64,000 bases of DNA from CAYWKS01 sp964458935 (GTDB lineage Bacteria > Planctomycetota > Phycisphaerae > Phycisphaerales > Zrk34). Below the pieces are notes generated by a model. That model was not told the origin of the DNA. It saw only the letters and a list, made by a program, of their open reading frames with translations, and did no database searches. The position numbers and the translations under genes were made by a program. Each line of letters starts with the position of its first letter. Position 1 is the first letter of the stretch. Positions 1 through 9,175 of this stretch are shown in pieces. The stretch covers positions 62,001 to 126,000 of the forward strand of contig CAYWKS010000001.1 of NCBI GenBank assembly GCA_964458935.1, given 5' to 3'.

Positions 1-326
1 GGCGGCTGTAGCAGCAGCACCGTCGGGTCCAGGCTCACCAGCTTCTCGTAGTCATACTGGTTGAGATCGCCGACGATCGGCACGCCCCGGTCGGCCAGCG
101 GATCGAACCGCCCCACCCCGACCACCGATTGCCCCGCCCCCAGGTCCAAGACCATCTGCGTCAGGGCGGGCGAGAGGCTGATCACGCGGGGCGAACCCGC
201 GCGGGCCTGCCGCGAGTCGGGCCGTTGCTCGCAGCCGACCGCCATCACCACCGCCACCGCGACAAGCAGCCGCGCCACGCACCGAAATGGCGCGTGAACA
301 TCGCCGTGGCGCATTGACCGGGACAT
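1..326 (-). CDS. ABC transporter substrate-binding lipoprotein, BtuF/FepB-like (partial, 3' end outside window)
   Basis: Only the N-terminal ~108 residues are present. A basic N-terminus is followed by a hydrophobic stretch ending in a lipobox (VMAVGC). The mature part has the opening of the cobalamin/iron-siderophore periplasmic binding fold: PRVISLSPALTQMVLDLGAG, then FDPLADRGVPIVGDL and the EKLVSLDPTVLLLQP segment typical of this family. It should be a membrane-anchored solute receptor for a metal chelate or corrinoid, but the ligand cannot be told. I chose the ATG at 326 because a TTGACA/TACGAT promoter ends 7 bases before it. An in-frame ATG at 314 is the alternative. Confidence 0.8.
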   Translation of the reverse strand, partial: MSRSMRHGDVHAPFRCVARLLVAVAVVMAVGCEQRPDSRQARAGSPRVISLSPALTQMVLDLGAGQSVVGVGRFDPLADRGVPIVGDLNQYDYEKLVSLDPTVLLLQP

Positions 327-333
327 GGCGAAC

Positions 334-363
334 ATCGTAAATTGCTTGAAACAGACCTGTCAA
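334..363 (-). promoter_or_regulatory. Promoter of the substrate-binding lipoprotein gene, leaderless type
   Basis: On the minus strand a perfect -35 TTGACA (363-358) is followed by an 18-base spacer and a -10 TACGAT (339-334). The ATG at 326 comes 7 bases after the -10, where transcription would begin. No Shine-Dalgarno sequence fits in that space, so a leaderless message is predicted. Confidence 0.6.
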
Positions 364-411
364 AGCACCGCGGCGTCACTCGGCGCCGCCGTGCATCGCC
401 AAGGGGCAGCC

Positions 412-1155
412 ATGGGGTCGTTCGGTGACCAGCTCAAGCGATTCTTACGCAAGCTCGCGTGCGACCCGTCGCAGCCAACCCCGCCCGCGCGGACTGAACC
501 CAAAACCCCTTTTGAAGGCAAGCCGGAGGTCCAGGTGAACACCACCCCGCCCCCCCCACCGCAGGTCGATCGGCCGACACACGAACCGATCGACGATGAC
601 ACCGCCCTGCCGGCCGACCTCGACGACGCGGTCGGGCAACTGCTCGAGCAGCAGCACGACGTGGCGGTGCGTGTGGACCGCATCGCCGACCACATCGAGC
701 AGCAGACCGCGCGGATGGATGAGCTGGCCCGGCAACTGGGCCAGGCGACAACCCGCGGCGCTGAGCAGGAGAACCTCGCCGACGCCGTGGAGCGTGTGCA
801 GCGGTCGGTGGACGCCGCCGCGACCAGCCTGCACGATATGGAGAAGCGGCTGGCCGGCCGCGAACAGGCCCTCGCCACCATCCGCGACAACGTCACCGAG
901 GCCCAGCAGACGCTCACCCGCCATGCCCAGAGCCTCGACCGCATCGACGCGCGCCTGGGCGAGCTCGCGCAGCAGGACACCGGCGCCCTGGAGGGCATGC
1001 AGTCGATGATCCAGACCATGCAGCAGCGTCTGGAGATGATCTCCAAGGAAGCCGCCCAGCCCGCCCGCGCCGCCGCACAGGTCGGCTACGTCGCCGTCGT
1101 CGCCAGCCTCCTGACGCTCGCCGCCGTCATCTACCTGCTCGCCCAGGCGCTGTGA
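412..1155 (+). CDS. Tail-anchored coiled-coil protein of unknown function
   Basis: 247 residues. The N-terminal third is proline-rich and probably disordered (TTPPPPPQVD). From about residue 65 to 215 it is a long heptad-rich, Glu/Gln/Arg/Ala helix predicted to form a coiled coil. The last ~22 residues are one hydrophobic segment (VGYVAVVASLLTLAAVIYLL) ending close to the C-terminus, so the protein is probably tail-anchored in the inner membrane. The start at 412 has AAGGGG upstream; an in-frame ATG at 325 overlaps the divergent promoter and is less likely. I do not recognise the family. A scaffold or spacer role would be a guess. Confidence 0.75.
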   Translation: MGSFGDQLKRFLRKLACDPSQPTPPARTEPKTPFEGKPEVQVNTTPPPPPQVDRPTHEPIDDDTALPADLDDAVGQLLEQQHDVAVRVDRIADHIEQQTARMDELARQLGQATTRGAEQENLADAVERVQRSVDAAATSLHDMEKRLAGREQALATIRDNVTEAQQTLTRHAQSLDRIDARLGELAQQDTGALEGMQSMIQTMQQRLEMISKEAAQPARAAAQVGYVAVVASLLTLAAVIYLLAQAL

Positions 1156-1205
1156 TCGGCGCCACCGGGGCCGTCGCCGCCGCGCGTGCGCGCCCCGCCG
1201 TGCCG

Positions 1206-1233
1206 TTGCGTTTCGGGGTCTGACCATTACACT
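1206..1233 (+). promoter_or_regulatory. Candidate promoter for the PhoD-like phosphatase
   Basis: TTGCGT (1206-1211), a 16-base spacer and TACACT (1228-1233) resemble a housekeeping sigma promoter. The predicted start near 1240 leaves a leader of about 60 bases. Confidence 0.4.
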
Positions 1234-1300
1234 CCTGTCCAGTGTCCCGGCGCCCCGCCGGGACCGGTCCCCAGCCAGTTCTGCCAATGAAAGGGTCATC

Positions 1301-3214
1301 ATGCGAGGCAACAGGTGGACGACGATGGACTGGTGTCGATGGGCGATGGCCTGCTGTGTGACGGCGGCGGCGGTGGTCGCGTGGCCGCCCGCGAGCGCGG
1401 CGGCCGAACGCCCCGTCGGTGACCACTGGCTGAAGACCGACGTGCCGGTCGAGGACGCGATCTGCTTCTGCATGTACATGGTCTCGGACGGCACGATGAA
1501 GATGACGGCGCAGCTCTACCCGCTCGCCGACGGCGTGGACCGCGCCGTCACATTGCAGGTCGACCGCGACGGGCAATGGCGGAATCTGCAGACCACGCAG
1601 GTCAGCGAGGAGTCGTACGGCCATCCCCAGGCCGACAAGCGTCGCTGGACCGCGCACTTCCGCGTGGACAACTGGCCGCACGACCGCGACCACCGTTACC
1701 GGGTCGTCGCCGCGGGCGGTGCGGCGAAGTACGCCGGCACGATCCGCAAGGACCCGATCGACAAGCCGACGATCGTCGTCGCCGCGTTCACCGGCAACTC
1801 CAGCCGCGACCGCCGTCTCAAGCCCGACATGATCCGCAACCTCAAGGCCCAGGACCCGGACCTGCTGTTCTTCTCGGGCGATCAGTCCTACGACCACAAG
1901 CGGCACCAGCAGGCGTGGCTGCTGTTCGGCCAGCAGTTCGGCGAGGTCATCAAGGATCGGCCGACCATCTGCATCCCCGACGACCACGACATCGGCCAGG
2001 CCAATCTCTGGGGCGAGAGCGGCATCAAGGCCCACAGCGAGGCCGGGCCCGACGGCGGCTACTTCTACTCCGCGCAGTACGTCAACTCCGTCCAGAACGC
2101 GCAGACCTGGCACCTGCCCGACGCGTACGACCCGACGCCGATCGAGCGCGGGATCGGCGTGTACTACACCTCGGTGAAGATCGGGCGGGTCGATTTCGCG
2201 ATCATCGAGGACCGCAAGTTCAAGACCGGGCCCCAGGGCCTGATCCCGCCGATGGGGCCCCGCCCCGACCACGTGACCGACCCCAACTACGACCCCAAGA
2301 TCGTGGACATCCCCGAGGCCAAGCTGCTCGGCGAGCGCCAGCTCGCCTTCCTGGAGGCCTGGGGACAGGACTGGCGCGGCGTGGATATCAAGTGCGTGCT
2401 CTCGCAGACGGTCTTCGCCAACGCCGCCCACCGCCACGGCAAGTACGACTACCGGCTGGTCGCAGATATGGACTCGAATGGCTGGCCCCAGAGCGGCCGC
2501 GACCGCGCGCTGCGGACCATCCGCAAGTCCTATGCCTTCATGATCGGCGGCGACCAGCACCTGGCCACCGTCATTCACCACGGCGTCAACCATTACCGCG
2601 ACAGCGGCTTCTCCTTCTGCGTGCCGTCGATCGTCAACTACTACAACCGCTGGTGGGACCCGAAAGACGGGCCCGATGGCGAGCCGGTCGCCGGACCCCT
2701 GGATCACCTCGGCGACTACCTCGACGGGTTCGGGAACATGGTCACGATGCACGCCTACGCGAACCCGAACGAGGCGTGGGAAAACCGCTGGGGCGGCGAG
2801 TGGGGCGGCCGCGCCGCCGGGTACGGCCTGACGCACATCAATACGAAGACCCGCGAGATCACCTTCGAGTGCTGGCCCCGCGGCGTCGATGTCACCGCCG
2901 CCGACGCCGAGCAGTACCCCGGCTGGCCCCTCACCATCAAGCAGACAGACAACTACAGCCGAAAGCCCATCGCCTACCTGCCCCGCATCGAGGTCTCGGG
3001 GATGACCGACCCGGTCGTGCAGGTCATGTATGAGCGGACCGGCGAGGTCGTCTACACGCTTCGCATCAACGGCAACACGTTCCGACCGCACGTGTTCAAG
3101 GACGGCCCGTACACCCTCAAGGTCGGCGAGCCGTCCGGCACGATGCAGACGTTCCACGGCCTCGACGCGCAGGAAGACGGCGACGAGGCCAGGACGTTGC
3201 GGGTCCGCTTCTGA
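1301..3214 (+). CDS. Secreted PhoD-like metallophosphatase (alkaline phosphatase D family)
   Basis: 637 residues with a signal peptide (about 1-33, ending PASAAAE). The mature part matches PhoD-type metallophosphatases: an N-terminal beta domain, then metal-binding motifs FFSGDQSYD, IPDDHDIGQ and GGDQHLATV, with the late block FSFCVPSIVNYY. Such enzymes are calcium/iron phosphomonoesterases or phosphodiesterases exported to the periplasm or beyond, releasing phosphate from organic esters. Related planctomycete proteins are often annotated only as alkaline phosphatase D, so the natural substrate is open. The start has AAAGGGTC upstream. It converges on the sulfatase gene with only six bases between the stop codons. 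Confidence 0.88.
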   Translation: MRGNRWTTMDWCRWAMACCVTAAAVVAWPPASAAAERPVGDHWLKTDVPVEDAICFCMYMVSDGTMKMTAQLYPLADGVDRAVTLQVDRDGQWRNLQTTQVSEESYGHPQADKRRWTAHFRVDNWPHDRDHRYRVVAAGGAAKYAGTIRKDPIDKPTIVVAAFTGNSSRDRRLKPDMIRNLKAQDPDLLFFSGDQSYDHKRHQQAWLLFGQQFGEVIKDRPTICIPDDHDIGQANLWGESGIKAHSEAGPDGGYFYSAQYVNSVQNAQTWHLPDAYDPTPIERGIGVYYTSVKIGRVDFAIIEDRKFKTGPQGLIPPMGPRPDHVTDPNYDPKIVDIPEAKLLGERQLAFLEAWGQDWRGVDIKCVLSQTVFANAAHRHGKYDYRLVADMDSNGWPQSGRDRALRTIRKSYAFMIGGDQHLATVIHHGVNHYRDSGFSFCVPSIVNYYNRWWDPKDGPDGEPVAGPLDHLGDYLDGFGNMVTMHAYANPNEAWENRWGGEWGGRAAGYGLTHINTKTREITFECWPRGVDVTAADAEQYPGWPLTIKQTDNYSRKPIAYLPRIEVSGMTDPVVQVMYERTGEVVYTLRINGNTFRPHVFKDGPYTLKVGEPSGTMQTFHGLDAQEDGDEARTLRVRF

Positions 3215-3220
3215 AGCGGC

Positions 3221-4684
3221 TTACTGCGGCGGTGACCACGCCGGAATCCCGATCGTGCGCTTCTGGTCTTCGTACCAGACGTGATAGGGCTTGTACTCGC
3301 ACAGCGGCACGTCCTCGTTGACCAGGTGAGGCCGCACCTCGGCCCACCACGCGTCGAACGCCTCGAGCATCTTCGCCGCCACCTCGGGGTGCTCGTCGAT
3401 GACGTTGTGCTGCTCGCCGCGGTCGTTGCGGATGTCGTACAGCTCATCCCGGTTGACCAGTCGCCACCGCTGGCTCCGCACGGCGAACCGCCTGTACTTT
3501 GAGTCGTTGGGTTCGCCCGTGCCGTCGCCCCATCGCCGTTCCATGTCCTTCTTCGTCGCCCACCGCCCGCGGTGGAAGAACGTGTAGCGGTCGGCCCAGT
3601 CGCTCCGATCGGGGTCGTCGATGAGCGGCATGAGGCTGCGGCCGTCGAGTTCGAGGTCATCGGGCGTCCGGGCGCCCGCGACGTCAACGAGCGTGGGGAA
3701 CAGGTCGTAGTGGCGCGCCAGCCGATCGACATCGGCGCCGGGCGTGGCCCGGCCGGGCAGGCGCACGAACAGCGGCACGCGGGTCCCGCCCTCGTGCACG
3801 CCGCCCTTCTTGCCCTTCATCCCCGCGTTGTAGTCGCCCTCGGCCGTGCCGTTGTCACTCATGAAGATCAGCAGCGTGTTGTCGGCGAGGCCCCACGCAT
3901 CGAGCTTGGACATGAGCCGGCCCATGTTGTCGTCGATGTTGGTGATCATGCCGTAGAAACGGGCGGCCTTCTCGTCTTTGCTCTTGCCCTTGTAGAGCTC
4001 GTAGTACTCATCCGGGCAGTGGTAGGGCGAGTGCGGCGCGTTGGTCGAGATGTACGCGAAGAACGGCCGGTCGCGGTGAGCCTTGATCCACCCCAGCGCG
4101 TGGTCGAAGAACACGTCGGTGCAGAACCCCTCGGTCCGCACGAACCGGTTGTTGTGGCGGATGATCGGGTCGAAGTAGCTGTTGTCGGGCACGTCGGCGC
4201 AGCTCCCGGGGAAGGCCTGGCCGATGCCGCCTCCGCCGTGCAGGAACACCTCGTCGAACCCGCGTCGGTCCGGCTGATAGGGCGCCTCGTCGCCGATATG
4301 CCACTTGCCGAAGATCGCCGTGGCGTAGCCGGCCGACTTCAGCACCTCGGCGATCGTCGTCGCGTCGAGGCTCATCCGCTCGCGCTCGATGATGGTGTGC
4401 GTCACGCCGTTCCTGAACGCGTCACGCCCCGACAGCAGCGCCGCGCGCGTCGGCGCGCACGTCGGGCTGACCTGGAAGTCGGTGAAACGCGTGCTCTGGG
4501 CGTACAGCTTGTCGAGGTTGGGCGTCTTCAGGTACGGGTGCCCGTGACAGGCCAGGTCGCCGTAGCCCTGGTCATCGGTCATCACGAGGATGATGTTCGG
4601 GGCGCGGTCGGCTGCGGAGGCTGCGTCCGCCGCGCAGCCGAACAACGCCACAGCAACAATCCATGCGGTGAGGATGCGTATCAA
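3221..4684 (-). CDS. Secreted arylsulfatase-type sulfatase
   Basis: 487 residues. Signal peptide at about 1-25 (IVAVALFGCAADAASA). The alkaline-phosphatase-superfamily sulfatase domain begins PNIILVMTDDQGYGD with metal-binding aspartates. The formylglycine site is CAPTRAALLSG with Cys76. GKWHIG and a later SDNG motif complete the active site. It would remove sulfate esters from a polysaccharide or glycosaminoglycan in the periplasm after Cys-to-formylglycine maturation by an FGE not seen here. I chose the TTG start because GAAAGGACACCCCTCG precedes it, almost the same leader as before the upstream lyase gene (GAAAGGACCCCTTCG). It lies 67 bases after that lyase, probably in one operon. Confidence 0.9.
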   Translation of the reverse strand: MIRILTAWIVAVALFGCAADAASAADRAPNIILVMTDDQGYGDLACHGHPYLKTPNLDKLYAQSTRFTDFQVSPTCAPTRAALLSGRDAFRNGVTHTIIERERMSLDATTIAEVLKSAGYATAIFGKWHIGDEAPYQPDRRGFDEVFLHGGGGIGQAFPGSCADVPDNSYFDPIIRHNNRFVRTEGFCTDVFFDHALGWIKAHRDRPFFAYISTNAPHSPYHCPDEYYELYKGKSKDEKAARFYGMITNIDDNMGRLMSKLDAWGLADNTLLIFMSDNGTAEGDYNAGMKGKKGGVHEGGTRVPLFVRLPGRATPGADVDRLARHYDLFPTLVDVAGARTPDDLELDGRSLMPLIDDPDRSDWADRYTFFHRGRWATKKDMERRWGDGTGEPNDSKYRRFAVRSQRWRLVNRDELYDIRNDRGEQHNVIDEHPEVAAKMLEAFDAWWAEVRPHLVNEDVPLCEYKPYHVWYEDQKRTIGIPAWSPPQ

Positions 4685-4751
4685 CGAGGGGTGTCCTTTC
4701 ACGACGCGAAGTCGCCGGCCATGGGTGATGTCTTGATCCGCGGGGGCCCGG

Positions 4752-7700
4752 TCAATGCTGCCGGACCTTGCCCTGGAAGCTGTGCTCATCGTTGATGTAT
4801 CGCCGCTCGCGGGAGGTTTTCAGCGCCTCCTCGCGCGTGGCCCACAGCGGCCGGCCGGCGTACTCGATCAGGCGCGGGACGTCGATCTCCTGCAGGGGCT
4901 TCGCCTGCTTCGACCGCTCGGCCAGCACCGCCGGGTCGTGGTACAGCTTCGAGGCACACAGCGGTCGTCTCGCCATGCCCGGCCCTTCCCACTCGAACTC
5001 GGCGAACGTGTGCCAGCGGTTGAACTCGGCACGCTTGATCTGGTAGTCGAACTCCAGCTCGTGCAGGCCCCGCTTCAGCGCGACCTTGAACACGCGGGCC
5101 ACCGGCTCGCCGATGTTGCCGTCGTAATCGCAGAGCAACCGGCCGTTGAGCTTGAGGTAGCCATCGTGTTCGGGCCGGAAATGCAACGTGTACACGCCGT
5201 CCCGCGGCACCTCAAGGTACCCGTTGTACTGAAGCCGCCCGAAGTAACCGCCGTTGTACGTGAACTTCTGCACGAAGTCGCGGACCTGGGGCTCATGCGC
5301 CGTCTCCACCTTGTGCAGGTACTCGCCGATGAACGGCTTGGCGTCAGGATAGATGAACTTGGCCATGTTGCTGACCTTTTCGTTCAGGTTCTCGCCCGGC
5401 AGGTCGATCTTGCCCTCGGCCTTGAGCTGCTCGTATGTTTGGTCGTCGGCCATCTCCAGCACGTAGACCTGCCGCATCAGTCCCGGCTCGAGGTCATCGG
5501 CATCGACGTCGGCCGCGGGCATCGCGAACGTGTAGTCATACGTGTCGGCGACCGGGGTCTTGATGCCCTTCGGCGAGGTGTTGCGGACGCGAAGCTGGCC
5601 GGCCTCGCTGAGCGTGAGCTCGCTGCCGGTCCGCCAGTTCTCGCTGCCCTCGGGCACGTCTTCGCCCAGGGGGACAAAAGCGTACTCGACCGCGCCGCCC
5701 TCGGCGGGGGTGGTCAACTCGACGGTCACGGGTCGCATGAACGCGCCGCCGGCCGGCTCGACGTCGGGCCGACCCTGGTTCGACGCGTCGGTGACGATCT
5801 GGAAGGTCGTCGGCGCGTCGAACACCTCGCGCTGTGGGCGGAACAGCTCCTTGCAGTAGCCGTTGCGGGCTTCGATGCCGTGGTCCTGCTTCGTGTACAG
5901 GTAAGTCTTGCCGCCGTGTTTCTCGATCCGGTCGATCTCGGCACAAATGCCCACGCCCGCCCGGTTGAAGAAGAACTCCTTCTGCCTCTGCCTCTGCGGC
6001 GAGTCGAAGGTGTCGTCACGGTGGTGGGTCTCGAACGGCTCTCGGCCGATGTTGGAGATGTCGGGCACCTCGCGCAGTTCGCCGAAGTTGCGGATCATGA
6101 TCCACTGGCCTTCGAGATCGTCGCCCGCGGCGGGAAGGTCTTCGCCCTCCAGCAGGAACCCGTCGAAATCATCGCCGTCCCACTTGCGGTAGCTGGCGGT
6201 GATCTGGCCCGCGTACATCGGTTCATCCTGACCGAGCTTCACCCCGGCCGCGCGGTCGGTCAGGTGCTCGCCACCGATCAGGTAGGCGTCGGCCTTGTTG
6301 CCCTTGCCCGCGAGGAACCCGATGCGGCCGTTCATCTTCATCCCGTCGAACTCGGCGTCGACGGCCTCGTTGCCCAGTGCGATGATCGCCTTGTCCACGC
6401 GGTCTTTCAGATGAATCTTCAGCGCGACGTACTTGTCGCCGGGCTTGTACGGCTTGGCGAACTCGACCTTGTTGATCTGCGGCGAGCCCTTGTAAGGCTC
6501 GTGCACCGCGACGAAGACCGAATCCTTGCCTTCGTGGCGGAGGATCATCTGCGGCCACTGCTTGCACTCGTGCCACGGCGTGCGGCCGTGGGCTTCGGAG
6601 TTCTGCGGCAGGCCGGTCGAGTAGACCGTCATGTCGTCGCCGCCGGCGAAGTGATGCCGCGTGCCGGCCGCCTCGCCCTTGATGTCGTACCCGAGCGTGA
6701 AGCCCTTGCTCGCGTCGCCGTGCTGGATGCCGGTGAAGACCTGGTAGCTGCCGAAGGGCTTGATGTCCTTCATCGACTTGTCTTTGGGCATCGCCTTGAG
6801 CGGGATGTTGTAGTTCACGTCCACGTCGTATCGCGTGGGCGCCCGCAGCATGTAGTCCTTGGTCCGCCCGCCGGTGACCTGGTAGAGGTCGATCACGTAC
6901 GGGTGCGCCGTGTCGGTCGTCACCAGCATGAGCGTGCGGGAGTCGGTGTCCATGTCGCCGAGGTATCGGCGGGGCACGTCGATCTTCACCGCGGCGAGGC
7001 CGGGCATGTTGGGCTGATACAACGCCACGTCGCCGTCGGTCAGGCGGTATTCGTGGCTGCGGCCGTCGGCCAGGACGGCGTTATGCACCAGCAGGCTCGA
7101 ATATTCGCTGCGCAGCGCATGCTTGGGATACGTGATGTCGTCCAGGAGGTAGCGGCCGTGCGCCCAGAGCTGGATGGCGGGCGTGTCGGCGTGGCCGTGA
7201 CGCGTGGCGTGGCCGAACCCCACGTGCAACTGGATCTGCTCATCCCCGGCGCCGTCGCCGAGCACGACGTGCTTGAGCCCCGGCAGGTTGAGGTTGTCGC
7301 TGCGCTTGCGCGGATCCCGCGTGAAGAACGAGGCGCTGGTGTAGCCGCGCCCCGCGTCGTTGAGCGTTATCTGGTAACCGTCGGGCAGGCGCAACTGTTC
7401 GACCATCGCATACATCCGCCGGTGGAACGTCTCGAACTCCCCGCGCGGGTAGTGGTAGTTCTTGTATCGCGGCTCGCCGTCGGGGACCGCGTAGTCCGCC
7501 GGATCGGTGTAGCCGTTCAGGTCGAGCATCTTCATGTTCGCCAGGTACTGGATCGACCCGTAGCCCGGGCCCTCGAAGAACCCGCCATCCACCGAGTAGG
7601 TGCGGTAGGGAAAGACCTGCCAGTTTCGGATGATGTAGCGGATCCGTTCGATGTTGCGCTCGCGTCGGTCTTCGTCGGAGACGCCCGGGGCGCTCTGCCG

Positions 7701-8684
7701 GCCGTCCAGCATGCCGCGCTCGGCGTAGGGGACCTCGGGCTGGGGCTTGGCCCCGACCAGTTCCGGCGGGCAGCGCCACACGTTCAGGTACGCCGTGACG
7801 TTCTGCTGATGCTTCTCCCGCAGGTCGATGCCGTACCGCTCGGCGGAGTTGGCCATCGCCTGGCTGTCTTCGAGCATGCCGATCACGGGTTTCAGGTGCT
7901 TCACCTCGCCGTCGCCGGTATGGCGGCGGTGCGAGCGGGTGTTGCGCTGCCACATCCGATACCCGGTCGCCCCCTCGCGCTTGTGCGAGTACGGCGCGCC
8001 GGGCACGCTCCCGCACATCAGGAAGTGCGGGAACCGATCGAGGTACGCGTTGAAGATAAACAGCGACCGCTCGGCGTACTTCTCCTCGCCCGTCTTCTCG
8101 TACAGCCGCGCCATGTCGATCATCTGCTGCCGCATCCAGTACCACCGCGCGGTGTCCAGCGCCCCGTCCATGTAGTACCGGTTGGGGCCCTTGCCCGCCG
8201 ACTTATCCTTCTTGCCCGGGTCGTAGTAGTAGCGGACGGTGTACGCCTCGCCGATCGGGTTGCGGAAGACCTCGGTCTTGTCCTGCGGGTACTTCTTGTT
8301 GCCCGGGTAGCTCTCGCCGCAGATCTTGCAGGTGATCTTGTCAGGCTCGAGCGGGTTGTAGTCCCAGTACCAGATGTGGCGGAGCTGGCCACGCTCGCCG
8401 TGGTCCATCCAGTTCCGCTGTTCCTTGTGCGCGTGGCAGTTCGGGCAGCCGCAGTGAATACGCGGCGTCTGCTCCGGCATCGCGTCGAGGATCTGCTGCT
8501 CGGTCATGTTCATCGCCAACTCGACGTCTTCGGGGTTGGCCCCGCCGACCCGATAAAACGTGTAAGGCGGCTCGAAGAACTCCTCGTTGCAGTCGATGCC
8601 CTCGTAGTCCGCGGCCTGCGCGCCTGTCAGCGTCATCGAAACCATAAGCAGCGCGAGCGATCCCGTGAGCAGTTTCTTGATCAT
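4752..8684 (-). CDS. Large secreted heparinase II/III-like polysaccharide lyase with C-terminal PA14-like domain
   Basis: 1310 residues. A signal peptide (1-24) is followed by a cysteine cluster (Cys78, 80, 83, 119, 122) that could hold a structural zinc. An alpha-toroid region follows (YYMDGALDTARWYWMRQQM). The heparinase II/III-type beta domain carries GHADTPAIQLWAHGRYLLDD, with the typical Gly-His-Ala-Asp. Further on come a chitobiase-like C-terminal beta domain (GAFMRPVTVELTTPA) and a PA14-like carbohydrate-binding domain (YLEVPRDGVYTLHFRPEHDG). It should cleave a uronic-acid polysaccharide by beta-elimination in the periplasm or outside the cell; the substrate is not determined. The ATG has a strong GAAAGGA. 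The sulfatase follows it and a GH3 operon diverges from it. Confidence 0.85.
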   Translation of the reverse strand: MIKKLLTGSLALLMVSMTLTGAQAADYEGIDCNEEFFEPPYTFYRVGGANPEDVELAMNMTEQQILDAMPEQTPRIHCGCPNCHAHKEQRNWMDHGERGQLRHIWYWDYNPLEPDKITCKICGESYPGNKKYPQDKTEVFRNPIGEAYTVRYYYDPGKKDKSAGKGPNRYYMDGALDTARWYWMRQQMIDMARLYEKTGEEKYAERSLFIFNAYLDRFPHFLMCGSVPGAPYSHKREGATGYRMWQRNTRSHRRHTGDGEVKHLKPVIGMLEDSQAMANSAERYGIDLREKHQQNVTAYLNVWRCPPELVGAKPQPEVPYAERGMLDGRQSAPGVSDEDRRERNIERIRYIIRNWQVFPYRTYSVDGGFFEGPGYGSIQYLANMKMLDLNGYTDPADYAVPDGEPRYKNYHYPRGEFETFHRRMYAMVEQLRLPDGYQITLNDAGRGYTSASFFTRDPRKRSDNLNLPGLKHVVLGDGAGDEQIQLHVGFGHATRHGHADTPAIQLWAHGRYLLDDITYPKHALRSEYSSLLVHNAVLADGRSHEYRLTDGDVALYQPNMPGLAAVKIDVPRRYLGDMDTDSRTLMLVTTDTAHPYVIDLYQVTGGRTKDYMLRAPTRYDVDVNYNIPLKAMPKDKSMKDIKPFGSYQVFTGIQHGDASKGFTLGYDIKGEAAGTRHHFAGGDDMTVYSTGLPQNSEAHGRTPWHECKQWPQMILRHEGKDSVFVAVHEPYKGSPQINKVEFAKPYKPGDKYVALKIHLKDRVDKAIIALGNEAVDAEFDGMKMNGRIGFLAGKGNKADAYLIGGEHLTDRAAGVKLGQDEPMYAGQITASYRKWDGDDFDGFLLEGEDLPAAGDDLEGQWIMIRNFGELREVPDISNIGREPFETHHRDDTFDSPQRQRQKEFFFNRAGVGICAEIDRIEKHGGKTYLYTKQDHGIEARNGYCKELFRPQREVFDAPTTFQIVTDASNQGRPDVEPAGGAFMRPVTVELTTPAEGGAVEYAFVPLGEDVPEGSENWRTGSELTLSEAGQLRVRNTSPKGIKTPVADTYDYTFAMPAADVDADDLEPGLMRQVYVLEMADDQTYEQLKAEGKIDLPGENLNEKVSNMAKFIYPDAKPFIGEYLHKVETAHEPQVRDFVQKFTYNGGYFGRLQYNGYLEVPRDGVYTLHFRPEHDGYLKLNGRLLCDYDGNIGEPVARVFKVALKRGLHELEFDYQIKRAEFNRWHTFAEFEWEGPGMARRPLCASKLYHDPAVLAERSKQAKPLQEIDVPRLIEYAGRPLWATREEALKTSRERRYINDEHSFQGKVRQH

Positions 8685-8760
8685 CGAAGGGGTCCTTTCA
8701 GCGGGCGCATCCACATGAGCCTGCACCGGCGGGCCGGGCCCGACGCGTGCGGCGCAAAAT

Positions 8761-8776
8761 TGTACACTAGTGTACA
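8761..8776. promoter_or_regulatory. Perfect 16-bp palindrome, candidate repressor operator
   Basis: TGTACACTAGTGTACA is its own reverse complement. On the minus strand its right arm overlaps a TACAAT hexamer (8764-8759) that could be the -10 of the lyase operon, so a bound dimer would block polymerase. TGTACA-type half-sites resemble those of GntR/FadR-family sugar-acid regulators, but no regulator gene lies in the window. Confidence 0.55.
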
Positions 8777-8843
8777 TGCAGACGCATGACAGCCATCGAC
8801 AGGCTCAAGCGCGTACAACAAATGCCGTAGGCGGGAACCGGCA

Positions 8844-8858
8844 GGGCAATGTTTGCCC
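8844..8858. promoter_or_regulatory. Second palindrome, overlapping a candidate GH3 promoter
   Basis: GGGCAATGTTTGCCC has perfect six-base arms around TGT. Its right arm contains TTGCCC, which with 17 bases and CATATT (8876-8881) makes a possible plus-strand promoter. Confidence 0.4.
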
Positions 8859-9175
8859 GCCTCTGGCAGAATGCGCATATTTGCGGCGGCCCGGACCCGC
8901 GATTGCGCGGCGTCACCGATCGGCGCGACCCCGATCCCATCGCCAGTCACCCGCCGCCGGAGCCCGCACCGGCGAAGCGCCAACGCGCCCCGGCAAGCCG
9001 TCGAGTTTCAAGCCTCGGTCCCGGCAGACCACGGCAACCCAGCCAGCCTGGCATCCCGGCGCAATCGGCGCGGCGGCGGTGCTGCTTCGCGGACAACCCT
9101 GACACGCCGTGCGGTCGGATGGCAAGCCGGCGGACCATGTGCGAGACTGCCGCAGCGATCAAGGAGACTTCTCAT

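Larger units (their letters stand above)
8685..9175. other. Divergent control region between lyase and GH3 operons
   Basis: 491 bases without a convincing gene. It holds two perfect palindromes (8761-8776 and 8844-8858), a TACAAT-like -10 on the minus strand that overlaps the first, and a TTGCCC-17-CATATT pair on the plus strand whose -35 lies in the second. If that pair is used, the GH3 gene has a leader of about 290 bases. Confidence 0.55.

Noticed and set aside
325..411. An upstream start for the coiled-coil protein at 325
   Set aside because: It would overlap the divergent promoter and has no ribosome site, whereas 412 has AAGGGG.
4755..8789. A 1344-codon open frame on the plus strand, antisense to the lyase gene
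   Set aside because: Its protein is nearly all Val, Leu, Ala, Arg and Gly with no family motif. It is the antisense shadow of a very GC-rich gene, whose own frame has clear domains, a signal peptide and a ribosome site.
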